From JBOIBN01 sp050739575 (GTDB lineage: Bacteria > Pseudomonadota > Gammaproteobacteria > JAKDMP01), in the NCBI GenBank assembly GCA_050739575.1, contig JBOIBN010000088.1, forward strand, positions 1 through 8,075: a stretch of 8,075 bases of DNA, written 5' to 3'. The notes under the pieces are model-generated. The model saw nothing but the letters and a program-made list of their open reading frames with translations, made no database searches and was not told the origin of the DNA. Below are positions 1 through 6,142 of the stretch, one piece after another. Each line of letters starts with the position of its first letter. Within the stretch, counting starts at the first letter, position 1. The translations under genes and the position numbers were made by a program.

Positions 1-480
1 CATCAGCTCCACCGGAATAAAGGGGATGCCGCGCCAGGGAATCTGGCGGAATTGCGCGAGCATGATGCGCGTGAATACGTTGGCTCGCGCCGCGCCGCCG
101 GCTGCGAGAATCGCCTCGCGGGCGCGGCGCATGTGATCCGCTTCGATGTCGTCGCCGACGAGTTTGAGCGCGTAGTAGCTCTTCACCGTGCAGGAAATGT
201 TCATCGCCCCGCCCGGGTAAAGCGGCCAGCCGCCGTCTTCCTGCTGTTTCGAGCGCAGGTAGCACGCGAGACGCTGCTCGAGTTCGCGATCGATCTCGTC
301 CATGTAGTGCATCATCAGCACGTACTCGGCGGGAATCGTGCAGTCGGCCTCGAACTCGAAACACCAATGCCCGTCTTTATGCTGATGCGCAAGCAATCCT
401 TGGCGCGCGCGCGCGATGGCCGCATCAAGCGTTGCGTGGATCGCCGCGCCCACGCCGGCACCGGTGCCGTCGCACCTCAT
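1..480 (-). CDS. shc: squalene-hopene cyclase, N-terminal part (cut by window edge)
   Basis: Squalene-hopene cyclase folds squalene into hopene/hopanol at the membrane surface, the committed step of hopanoid synthesis. Only the first 160 codons are here, read from position 480 down to 1 with no stop. The family N-terminus is clear: DGHWCFEFEAD (36-46) opens the first barrel domain, a QW-type repeat QQEDGGWPLYPGG lies at 79-91, NISCTVKSYYALKL at 94-107, and RANVFTRIMLAQF at 132-144 followed by PWRGIPFIPVELM to the edge. The catalytic DxDD motif lies further downstream, outside the window, so activity cannot be judged. The ATG at 480 overlaps the stop of the squalene synthase gene in an ATGA. 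The upstream Shine-Dalgarno is weak, so translation is probably coupled. Family identity is secure; integrity of the rest is unknown. Confidence 0.95.
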   Translation of the reverse strand, partial: MRCDGTGAGVGAAIHATLDAAIARARQGLLAHQHKDGHWCFEFEADCTIPAEYVLMMHYMDEIDRELEQRLACYLRSKQQEDGGWPLYPGGAMNISCTVKSYYALKLVGDDIEADHMRRAREAILAAGGAARANVFTRIMLAQFRQIPWRGIPFIPVELM

Positions 481-1565
481 CTGGCGACTTCTGTTTCGGG
501 CCCGGCGCCGCGAGTCGGCGCACCCGATGCGATGTCGCCGATCGAAGCTTGCGGAAGCCGACGCGCGAGCAGCGCAAAGCTCACCTTGAGCAGCAGGTTC
601 GAACGCGCCGCCATGCGGCACCAGGCAACCGTGAGGCGCACGCTGCGGCGGCTGATCTTCACCTCGTCGCCACGTGCGAATCCGGGATGCGCGAGAAGTT
701 TGTCCTGCGTCAATACCGCCATGTAGAGCGCCCACAGGCAGAAGTTGCGCAACCCGGTTTCGTGTGCGGGAATGGCGAGCGTATAGGTGAGAGCCGTTTC
801 GTCGTGCGCACGCGCAAGTCCGAGCAGACGCCGGTAACCGCGGGCGAAACGTTCGTCGCCCGGATGCACGGCGGCGAGATCGAGTCCCTCGGCAAGGAAT
901 ACGTTGCGCGGCAGCCAGCAGGCGCCGTGCGCGCGGTCCTCCCAGAAGTCCTTGAGGATGTTGGTCATCTGCAGGCATTGCCCGAAGGACACCGCAAGAC
1001 GCATCAATTCTTCGCGGCGCGGGCCGAGATCGGGCCGGTATTCGAGGAAGAGCCGGGTCAGCATCTCGCCCACGCAACCCGCGACTACGTAGCAATAGCG
1101 CGCATGCTCGGCAAGATCGGCGAGACCAGCGAGACTCTTCCGGCGCTGGAAGGCGGCCATGCCGCGGCCCATGACGGCGACGCACTCGGCGATCGCGTCC
1201 CGCTCGACAGCGCTGAAACTCGTGGTGAGCGCAAGCACCCGCGGCGTCTCCGCGATCAGGCGCCGTTCCTCGGCGCTCGCATTCGCCGCGAGCCGCGGCG
1301 CAAAGTCGCGTGCAAAGGCGCTCGCGTCTCCGCGGCCGGCGACCACGGCGATGAAACGCTCACAGAAATCGAGCTTTTCGCCCACGTCGAGCGCAGCGGC
1401 GTCCTCGATGGTATCGGTGATGCGGCAGAGCAGATAGGCATTGCCAACCACCCGCTCCAAATGTTCAGGCAAGGTCGGAATAGTGAGAGCAAAAGTGCGC
1501 GACACGCCCGCGAGCAGCGAACGCTGGAGTTCGAAATCGGCTTCGACGCTTGTGCCCGTCTTCAT
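477..1565 (-). CDS. sqs: squalene synthase, single-enzyme (eukaryote-like) type
   Basis: A 362-residue trans-isoprenyl diphosphate synthase that should join two farnesyl diphosphates head to head and reduce the product to squalene, the substrate of the adjacent cyclase. SRTF is at 22-25, the first Asp-rich motif DTIED at 51-55, YCYVVAGCVG at 157-166, and the second Asp-rich motif DFWED at 206-210 inside QMTNILKDFWED. DTxED/DxxED and the YVAGxVG block are hallmarks of true squalene synthases. From family knowledge, HpnC and HpnD usually have a DDxxDE-like first motif. The open frame extends upstream to 1814, but the ATG at 1565 is preferred: it has GAGGAG (1579-1574) 8 bases upstream, it forms an ATGA overlap with the hpnA stop, and homology starts just after it. 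The region 326-343 is hydrophobic and may touch the membrane. The alternative, an HpnD-type presqualene diphosphate synthase, is less likely. Confidence 0.88.
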   Translation of the reverse strand: MKTGTSVEADFELQRSLLAGVSRTFALTIPTLPEHLERVVGNAYLLCRITDTIEDAAALDVGEKLDFCERFIAVVAGRGDASAFARDFAPRLAANASAEERRLIAETPRVLALTTSFSAVERDAIAECVAVMGRGMAAFQRRKSLAGLADLAEHARYCYVVAGCVGEMLTRLFLEYRPDLGPRREELMRLAVSFGQCLQMTNILKDFWEDRAHGACWLPRNVFLAEGLDLAAVHPGDERFARGYRRLLGLARAHDETALTYTLAIPAHETGLRNFCLWALYMAVLTQDKLLAHPGFARGDEVKISRRSVRLTVAWCRMAARSNLLLKVSFALLARRLPQASIGDIASGAPTRGAGPETEVAR

Positions 1566-2614
1566 CGGGGCGACTCCTCGGGCCGGGAGCGCGGGAAATT
1601 CAACCGGGCATCTTCGGAAAGCCGCAAGCGCCCTTCGGTCGCAAACCAGGCGAGCGCATCGGCAAAGGCCGCATCGGCGGGGCGATGCGCGTAGCCGAGT
1701 TCGCGTTCCGCACGTTCGGAACCGAAGTACATGGGATGACGCGCCATGGCAAGCTCGTCGCGGCTGAGCTGCGGCGTCGTGCCGGTAAAACGCGCCCAGC
1801 CTTCCGCGAGCCACGCGAACGGAACGAGCGCGCCCGGTGCGAGACGGATACGTGGCGCGCGGCGGCCGGCGAGACCTGCGATCGCGGCAAACACCGCAGC
1901 AAGCGTAAGGTTGTCTCCACCCAGGATGTAGCGCCGGCCGATCCTCCCGCGCTCGTAGGCGAGTAAATGACCTGCGGCGACGTCGTCCACGTGTACGATG
2001 TTGAGGCCCGTATCCACGTAGGCGGGCATGCGTCCGCGGGCGGCATCGAGCACCATGCGCCCGGTCGGCGTCGGCTTCGCATCGCGCGGTCCGACCGGGG
2101 CGGTGGGATTGACAATGACCGCAGGCAACCCGGCATCGGCGACGAGGCGCATAACTTCGGCTTCAGCCAGAAACTTCGAGCGCTTGTAGTGACCGATCAT
2201 GTCGGCGAACACGCCCGTTGTGTCCTCGTCGGCGGGTGCAGCGTTCGGGTGATGGCCGAGTACGGCGACGCTCGAGGTGTACACAATGCGCTTGACGCCG
2301 ACGTCGAGTGCAACTTGCATGAGCGCGAGGGTACCGTCCACATTGACGCGATAAAGCGGAGCCGGATCGGGCGCGAACAGACGATAATCCGCGGCGACGT
2401 GCACGAGCCCCTCGCAATCCTCGAGCACCGCGGCAAGGTCATCGGGCGCGGCGAGATCCGCTTTAGCGGTTTCGATATTCAGCCCGGCCAGATTGCCGCG
2501 CGGCGAGTTCGCGCGCACCAGCGCACGCACAGGATAACCCGCGGCGAGAAAGGCGCGCACCACGGCGGAGCCGACGAAGCCCGTCGCGCCCGTTACCGCC
2601 ACACGTGCCGGCAT
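1562..2614 (-). CDS. hpnA: hopanoid-associated NAD-dependent sugar epimerase/dehydratase-like protein
   Basis: An extended short-chain dehydrogenase/reductase of 350 residues, matching the HpnA family found in hopanoid clusters. The Rossmann nucleotide-binding loop GATGFVG is at 9-15, an acidic residue follows the early strands (KADL, 51-54), VYTSSVAVLG is at 111-120 with the catalytic Ser/Thr region, and the YxxxK pair is Y143/K147. NPTAPVGPRD (169-178) and NIVHVDDVAAGH (205-216) are typical of extended SDRs that act on nucleotide sugars or sterol-like substrates. The true substrate of HpnA is not established. An ATG seven codons upstream (2635) is in frame, but the strong AAGGAGG lies between the two ATGs and serves the one at 2614; the Rossmann fold also begins right after it. 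It is the first gene of the minus-strand operon and overlaps the squalene synthase gene by ATGA. Confidence 0.92.
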   Translation of the reverse strand: MPARVAVTGATGFVGSAVVRAFLAAGYPVRALVRANSPRGNLAGLNIETAKADLAAPDDLAAVLEDCEGLVHVAADYRLFAPDPAPLYRVNVDGTLALMQVALDVGVKRIVYTSSVAVLGHHPNAAPADEDTTGVFADMIGHYKRSKFLAEAEVMRLVADAGLPAVIVNPTAPVGPRDAKPTPTGRMVLDAARGRMPAYVDTGLNIVHVDDVAAGHLLAYERGRIGRRYILGGDNLTLAAVFAAIAGLAGRRAPRIRLAPGALVPFAWLAEGWARFTGTTPQLSRDELAMARHPMYFGSERAERELGYAHRPADAAFADALAWFATEGRLRLSEDARLNFPRSRPEESPR

Positions 2615-2626
2615 TCCCCCCTCCTT
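2615..2626 (-). promoter_or_regulatory. ribosome binding site that fixes the hpnA start
   Basis: On the minus strand AAGGAGG occupies 2626-2620, five bases before the ATG at 2614. It lies downstream of the alternative in-frame ATG at 2635, so it can only serve the shorter form. The run of G that follows is unusual but keeps normal spacing. Confidence 0.8.
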
Positions 2627-2651
2627 GGTCCGCATAAGGCCAAGTCACAGT

Positions 2652-2682
2652 TTAACGCGGGGCCGCCCTCAAGCGTTATAAT
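2652..2682 (+). promoter_or_regulatory. probable sigma70-type promoter for ispH-hpnH
   Basis: A perfect -10 box TATAAT is at 2677-2682, in the only AT-rich patch of the divergent intergenic region, 55 bases upstream of the ispH start. The best -35 candidate is TTAACG at 2652-2657 (four of six matches) with a long 19-base spacer, so the -35 is weak and an activator may be involved. The core TTATAA (2676-2681) is self-complementary, so the patch could also help a divergent promoter for hpnA, although no good -35 is visible on that strand. Sequence-only inference. Confidence 0.5.
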
Positions 2683-2737
2683 TCAATGTGTTCCGCACGC
2701 CTGCCGCGTGACGGTCTAACGAGAGGATAGAGAGCGA

Positions 2738-3694
2738 ATGGAAGTCGTGCTCGCCAAACCCCGCGGATTCTGCGCCGGCGTCGTGCGGGCGATAGACGTA
2801 GTCGAGGAGGCCCTCAAGGTCTTCGGTCCGCCCGTTTATGTGCTGCACGAAATCGTCCACAACCAGCACGTAGTGAACGATCTCGCCGGCAAGGGTGCCG
2901 TATTCACCGAGGATCTCGCCGAGGTGCCTGCGGGCGCGGTCACGATCTTCAGCGCCCACGGCGTTTCCGATCAGCGCGTGCGCGAAGCCCGCGAACGCGG
3001 TCTGAGAATCATCGACGCCACTTGCCCGTTGGTCGCCAAGGTGCACATACAAGCGCAGAAATATCATCGCAACGGTTATGAACTCATCATCGTCGGTCAC
3101 CGTGGTCATCCCGAAGTCGAGGGCACCAGCGGACGCGTAGCCGGTCCGGTACACGTGATTTCCGAAGTCGAAGAGGTCGCAACGCTCGATGTGTGCGACC
3201 CGGCGAAGGTGGCCTACGTTACCCAGACTACGCTGTCGGTGGACGATACCCGCGCCGTGATCGAGGCCTTGAAACGGCGCTTCCCCGCCATCGTGGGCCC
3301 CGAAATCAAGGATATCTGCTACGCCACCCAGAATCGTCAGAACGCCGTACACGAACTGGTGCGTGAGTCCGACGTCTTGATCGTGGTCGGCGCGCGCAAC
3401 AGCTCCAACTCCAACCGCCTGCGCGAAGTCGGCGAACTCGCCGGCGTGCGCTCCTATCTGGTGCAGGATGCAAGCGAGGTCGAGCCCGACTGGTTCGCCG
3501 CCGAAGATCGCATCGGCATCACCGCCGGAGCCTCGACGCCGGAGGCGCTGGTAGAGGAGGTGCTCGCGAAGCTCGCCCGGCTCGGCCACTCCGGAGTTCG
3601 CGAAATGGGCGGGCCGGACGAGCAGGTCACCTTCCGGCCGCCGCCCGAATTGCGCATTCACCTGGAAGTCGAAGCAAAAACGCAAGGAGGCTGA
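2738..3694 (+). CDS. ispH: 4-hydroxy-3-methylbut-2-enyl diphosphate reductase (LytB)
   Basis: The last enzyme of the MEP pathway: a cytosolic iron-sulfur protein that reduces HMBPP to IPP and DMAPP. At 318 residues it is the normal family length. All three cluster cysteines are present: C12 in GFCAGV, C96 in DATCPLV and C194 in DICYATQNRQ. Substrate-binding residues also fit: H41 (EIVHNQHVV), H74 (SAHGVS), H124 and E126 (HRGHPEVEG), the threonines of QTTLSVDDT (163-171), the NSSNSNRL block (221-228) and S266 in AGASTPE. The start has AGAGGA at 2722-2727, ten bases upstream. hpnH follows after only three bases and its ribosome binding site lies in the ispH tail, so the two are one operon. Placing ispH with hpnH ties precursor supply to hopanoid output. 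Many bacteria have two ispH copies; whether this is the only one cannot be seen. Confidence 0.97.
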   Translation: MEVVLAKPRGFCAGVVRAIDVVEEALKVFGPPVYVLHEIVHNQHVVNDLAGKGAVFTEDLAEVPAGAVTIFSAHGVSDQRVREARERGLRIIDATCPLVAKVHIQAQKYHRNGYELIIVGHRGHPEVEGTSGRVAGPVHVISEVEEVATLDVCDPAKVAYVTQTTLSVDDTRAVIEALKRRFPAIVGPEIKDICYATQNRQNAVHELVRESDVLIVVGARNSSNSNRLREVGELAGVRSYLVQDASEVEPDWFAAEDRIGITAGASTPEALVEEVLAKLARLGHSGVREMGGPDEQVTFRPPPELRIHLEVEAKTQGG

Positions 3695-3697
3695 ATC

Positions 3698-4810
3698 ATG
3701 TCCGTACCCGTGCGCCAACAGGCGAAAATCGCCAGCTACATACTCGGCAAAAAACTCAGGGGCGAAAAGAAGTACCCACTGGTGCTGATGCTGGAGCCGC
3801 TGTTCCAGTGCAACCTTGCCTGCCCGGGCTGCGGCAAGATCGACTACGAGGACGACATCCTGCGCCAGCGCCTGAGTCTTGAAGAATGCCTCGCGGCCGT
3901 AGACGAATGCGACGCACCTGTGGTGTCCATTCCCGGGGGCGAACCTCTGATTCACAAAGACATCAAGGCGATCGTAGAAGGCATCATCGCGCGCAAGAAG
4001 TTCGTGTATCTGTGCACCAACGCAATCCTGCTCGAAAAGAAGCTCGATCTGTTCACGCCTTCTATTTACCTCACCTTCTCGGTGCATCTGGACGGCCTGC
4101 GCGAGCGCCACGACGAAAGCGTGGATCGCCAGGGTGTGTTCGACGCGGCGGTTTCCGCTATCAGGGCGGCGAAGGCGCGAGGCTTTCGCGTCAATATCAA
4201 CACGACGCTGTTTGCCGGTGAAAATCCTGAAAAGGTCGCGCGCTTCTTCGACTTTGCAGCTAATGACCTCGGTGTAGACGGCATCACCGTCTCGCCCGGC
4301 TACAGCTACGGGCATGCGCCGCGCCAGGACGTGTTCCTCGGCCGGCGCCAGTCGAAGGAGCTGTTCCGCGACATCTTCAAAAACAAGAACGGCACCGCGT
4401 GGCCGCTCTCGCACTCGAGCTTGTTCCTCGACTTCATCTGCGGCAACCAGGACTACCAGTGCACGCCGTGGAGCAACCCCACGCGCAATGTATTCGGCTG
4501 GCAAAAGCCGTGCTATCTGCTCGTCGACGAGGGCTACGCCAAGAGTTTCCGCGAGCTGATGGAAACCACCGAGTGGGAAAACTACGGCGTCGGGCGCAAT
4601 CCGAAATGCGCCAACTGCATGGCACACTGCGGCTTCGAGGGCACGGCGGCCGAAGATGCCTTCCGCCACCCGTTGAAGGCCTGGCGGGTAAGCCGGCGCG
4701 GTCCGCGGCTTGAAGGTTCATTCGCCCCCGATCGTCCGATTCTCTACGATCGCAGCACGCAGGGACTCTCCGGCATTCCGGTCGAGGTTCACTCCGAGAG
4801 CCGCCAGTAG
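3698..4810 (+). CDS. hpnH: radical SAM adenosylhopane synthase
   Basis: HpnH couples the 5'-deoxyadenosyl radical from S-adenosylmethionine to diploptene to give adenosylhopane, the first step of side-chain extension toward bacteriohopanepolyols. The protein has 370 residues. The radical SAM cluster motif CNLACPGC has C38, C42 and C45 (Cx3Cx2C). GGEP at 80-83 is the SAM-binding motif, and YLTFSVHLDG (124-133) and VNINTTLF (165-172) are barrel strands. The C-terminal half, the HpnH-specific region, carries more cysteines: C248, C255, C272 and a CANCMAHC group at 304-311. An ideal AAGGAGG (3684-3690) lies seven bases before the ATG. Together with ispH upstream and hpnB downstream it forms the core of the plus-strand operon. 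The match covers the whole protein and I see no damage. Confidence 0.95.
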   Translation: MSVPVRQQAKIASYILGKKLRGEKKYPLVLMLEPLFQCNLACPGCGKIDYEDDILRQRLSLEECLAAVDECDAPVVSIPGGEPLIHKDIKAIVEGIIARKKFVYLCTNAILLEKKLDLFTPSIYLTFSVHLDGLRERHDESVDRQGVFDAAVSAIRAAKARGFRVNINTTLFAGENPEKVARFFDFAANDLGVDGITVSPGYSYGHAPRQDVFLGRRQSKELFRDIFKNKNGTAWPLSHSSLFLDFICGNQDYQCTPWSNPTRNVFGWQKPCYLLVDEGYAKSFRELMETTEWENYGVGRNPKCANCMAHCGFEGTAAEDAFRHPLKAWRVSRRGPRLEGSFAPDRPILYDRSTQGLSGIPVEVHSESRQ

Positions 4811-4857
4811 TAGCCTGCTGGTTTTATCTGCGACTGCGCTTTGCGCGGTAACCGGAC

Positions 4858-5982
4858 ATGTTGATTCTCGCGGCGATTGCGCTCGGCTTGTGGCTTGCGT
4901 TGCTTTTCGTGCCCTGGCAACCGTGGCGCTGTCGTGAGCGGCTGGAGCCGGAACCCGCGACTTCCACACTACTGCCTGACTTCACCGTTCTCATTCCGGC
5001 GCGCAACGAGGCTGCGGTAATCGGAAAAACGCTCGCCGCACTACACATGAGCGCTCCCGAAGCAGCGGTCGTGGTGGTGGACGACGAGTCCGACGACGGC
5101 ACGGGCGAGATCGTGCGTGCAAGCGGTCTTCGGAACCTGTCCTTGATCCAGGGCACGCCGCCGCCGCCGGGTTGGACCGGCAAACTCTGGGCGCTCGAAC
5201 AGGGCCTCGCCTGCGTTTCAACTCCGCGCGTGCTGTTGCTCGACGCCGACATCCGCCTCGCGCCGGGCATGCTCGCCGCATTGCAGCACAAGGCGAACGA
5301 AGGCCATGCGCTCGTTTCGGTACTCGCCGAACCCTGCTGGCACGGTTTCGCGGCGCGTCTCCTGCTCCCGGCCTTCGTCTATTTTTTCAAGCTGCTATAT
5401 CCGTTCGCGCTCGCCAATCGCGCGCAAGGCCGGGTGGCGGCAGCAGCGGGCGGCGCAATTCTGATCGAACGCGAGGTACTCGCAAGCATCGGCGGCTTTG
5501 CAGCCTGGCACGACGCGATCATTGACGATTGCACGCTCGCGGCGCGCGTGAAGCGCGCCGGCTACCACTGTTTTCTCGGCCTTTCGCACGGGGCGCAAAG
5601 TCTCCGCGAGCAGAACTTTTCTTCCATCGCTGCGATGATCGCGCGCAGCGCCTATGTGCAACTCGGCGAATCGCCATTGCTCCTCGTTGCGGCGACCGCA
5701 GTCATGCTGCTCGCCTTCTGGGTGCCGCTCGCGGCGCTGATCTTCGGCGGCGTCGCGCGTTGGCTCGGGGTTGCGACCTGGGTCGCGCTCGCCGCAAGCT
5801 ACATGCCGACCCTGCTTTACTATCGGCGCAATCCTGCCGCTGCCATCATGCTTCCGGCCATTGCAACGTTCTACCTTGTCATGACCTGGCATTCAGCATT
5901 GCGCGCGTTCGTGGGCACTCGTTCAAGCTGGAAAGACCGTCGCTACCCGAAAAGAAGTGAGAGATTGAGGAGTGAGAAGTGA
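4858..5982 (+). CDS. hpnB: hopanoid-associated family 2 glycosyltransferase
   Basis: A 374-residue membrane-anchored GT-A (GT2) glycosyltransferase of the HpnB type. A hydrophobic N-terminal anchor is at 2-18. The nucleotide-sugar fold starts at FTVLIPARNEAAVIG (42-56), with VDDESDDG at 74-81, GWTGKLWALEQG (105-116), the metal-binding DAD at 129-131 in LLLDADI, and an acidic IIDDC at 221-225 as probable catalytic region. Two or three membrane segments follow at about 273-298, 303-322 and 329-348. The sugar donor and acceptor of HpnB are not established; a role in hopanoid head-group or related lipid glycosylation is inferred from its constant clustering. A stop at 4849 limits the start to the ATG at 4858, with only a weak CGGA before it. 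It begins 47 bases after hpnH. The last dozen residues (basic, Ser/Lys/Arg-rich) are encoded by the left arm of the GTGAG repeat, so the natural end of the protein may have been altered. Confidence 0.92.
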   Translation: MLILAAIALGLWLALLFVPWQPWRCRERLEPEPATSTLLPDFTVLIPARNEAAVIGKTLAALHMSAPEAAVVVVDDESDDGTGEIVRASGLRNLSLIQGTPPPPGWTGKLWALEQGLACVSTPRVLLLDADIRLAPGMLAALQHKANEGHALVSVLAEPCWHGFAARLLLPAFVYFFKLLYPFALANRAQGRVAAAAGGAILIEREVLASIGGFAAWHDAIIDDCTLAARVKRAGYHCFLGLSHGAQSLREQNFSSIAAMIARSAYVQLGESPLLLVAATAVMLLAFWVPLAALIFGGVARWLGVATWVALAASYMPTLLYYRRNPAAAIMLPAIATFYLVMTWHSALRAFVGTRSSWKDRRYPKRSERLRSEK

Positions 5983-6076
5983 GAAAAATAAAGCCAAGAT
6001 GCCGCGCGGTTCCGCTTCCCGCCTCGCGGCCGCCTTCTCTTCACATCTCACCCCTCACTTCTCTTATCTCACTTCT
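5953..6076. repeat. nested GTGAG/CTCAC inverted repeat after hpnB
   Basis: The left arm contains AGAAGTGAGA twice (5953-5962 and 5975-5984) with TGAGGAGTGAGA (5966-5977) overlapping the second copy. The right arm holds the exact complement TCTCACTTCT (6067-6076) and TCTCACCCCTCA (6046-6057), which pairs with 5966-5977 at 11 of 12 positions. The order is nested, so outer and inner stems can form together. The loop contains a further perfect pair, GCCGCG (6001-6006) with CGCGGC (6025-6030). CTCAC words continue to 6104. The element starts inside the 3' end of hpnB and includes its stop codon. No U-tract follows, so it is not a classical terminator. It may be a small mobile or REP-like intergenic repeat, or an RNA-stability or attenuation structure. 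Confidence 0.6.
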
Positions 6077-6126
6077 TGCTCACACCACTCGACTCTCACC
6101 TCACGCATCGCTCGCACTTCACGCCT

Positions 6127-6142
6127 TACGGAACAATCCGTA
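6127..6142 (+). promoter_or_regulatory. small perfect hairpin at the acyltransferase start
   Basis: TACGGA (6127-6132) and TCCGTA (6137-6142) are exact complements separated by ACAA. The last stem base is the A of the proposed ATG, and the only Shine-Dalgarno-like GGA lies in the left arm, so in the mRNA the hairpin would hide the initiation site. It could set low or conditional translation. A six-base stem can also arise by chance. Confidence 0.35.

Noticed and set aside
432..1694. A 420-codon plus-strand open frame opposite the squalene synthase gene
   Set aside because: Codon-aligned antisense shadow of the squalene synthase gene; no recognisable domain and no ribosome binding site.
1566..1814. 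N-terminal extension of the squalene synthase frame to position 1814
   Set aside because: The extra 83 residues are Arg/Ala/Cys-rich with no homology feel, lie inside hpnA, and the ATG at 1565 has a good ribosome site plus an ATGA overlap.
1967..2719. A 250-codon plus-strand open frame opposite hpnA
   Set aside because: Codon-aligned shadow of hpnA, running into the divergent promoter region; no family signature.
2669..4669. A 666-codon open frame on the minus strand opposite ispH and hpnH
   Set aside because: Its codons are exactly aligned with the sense codons of ispH and hpnH, so it is open simply because TTA, CTA and TCA are absent from those two genes. The sense proteins are full-length, well-known families, and the antisense protein shows no recognisable motif.
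4836..4846. GCGC-TTT-GCGC hairpin between hpnH and hpnB as a terminator
   Set aside because: The stem has only four base pairs and no T-run follows, so termination is not supported.
6035..6104. CTCAC-rich tract considered as a CRISPR array
   Set aside because: The units are five to ten bases with irregular short spacing; there are no repeats of CRISPR length, no spacers of even size and no cas genes.
6076..6141. TTG start giving a 447-residue acyltransferase
   Set aside because: The start lies in the CTCAC repeat, the added residues look like translated repeat, and there is no ribosome site before it. The ATG at 6142 is preferred, though not proven.
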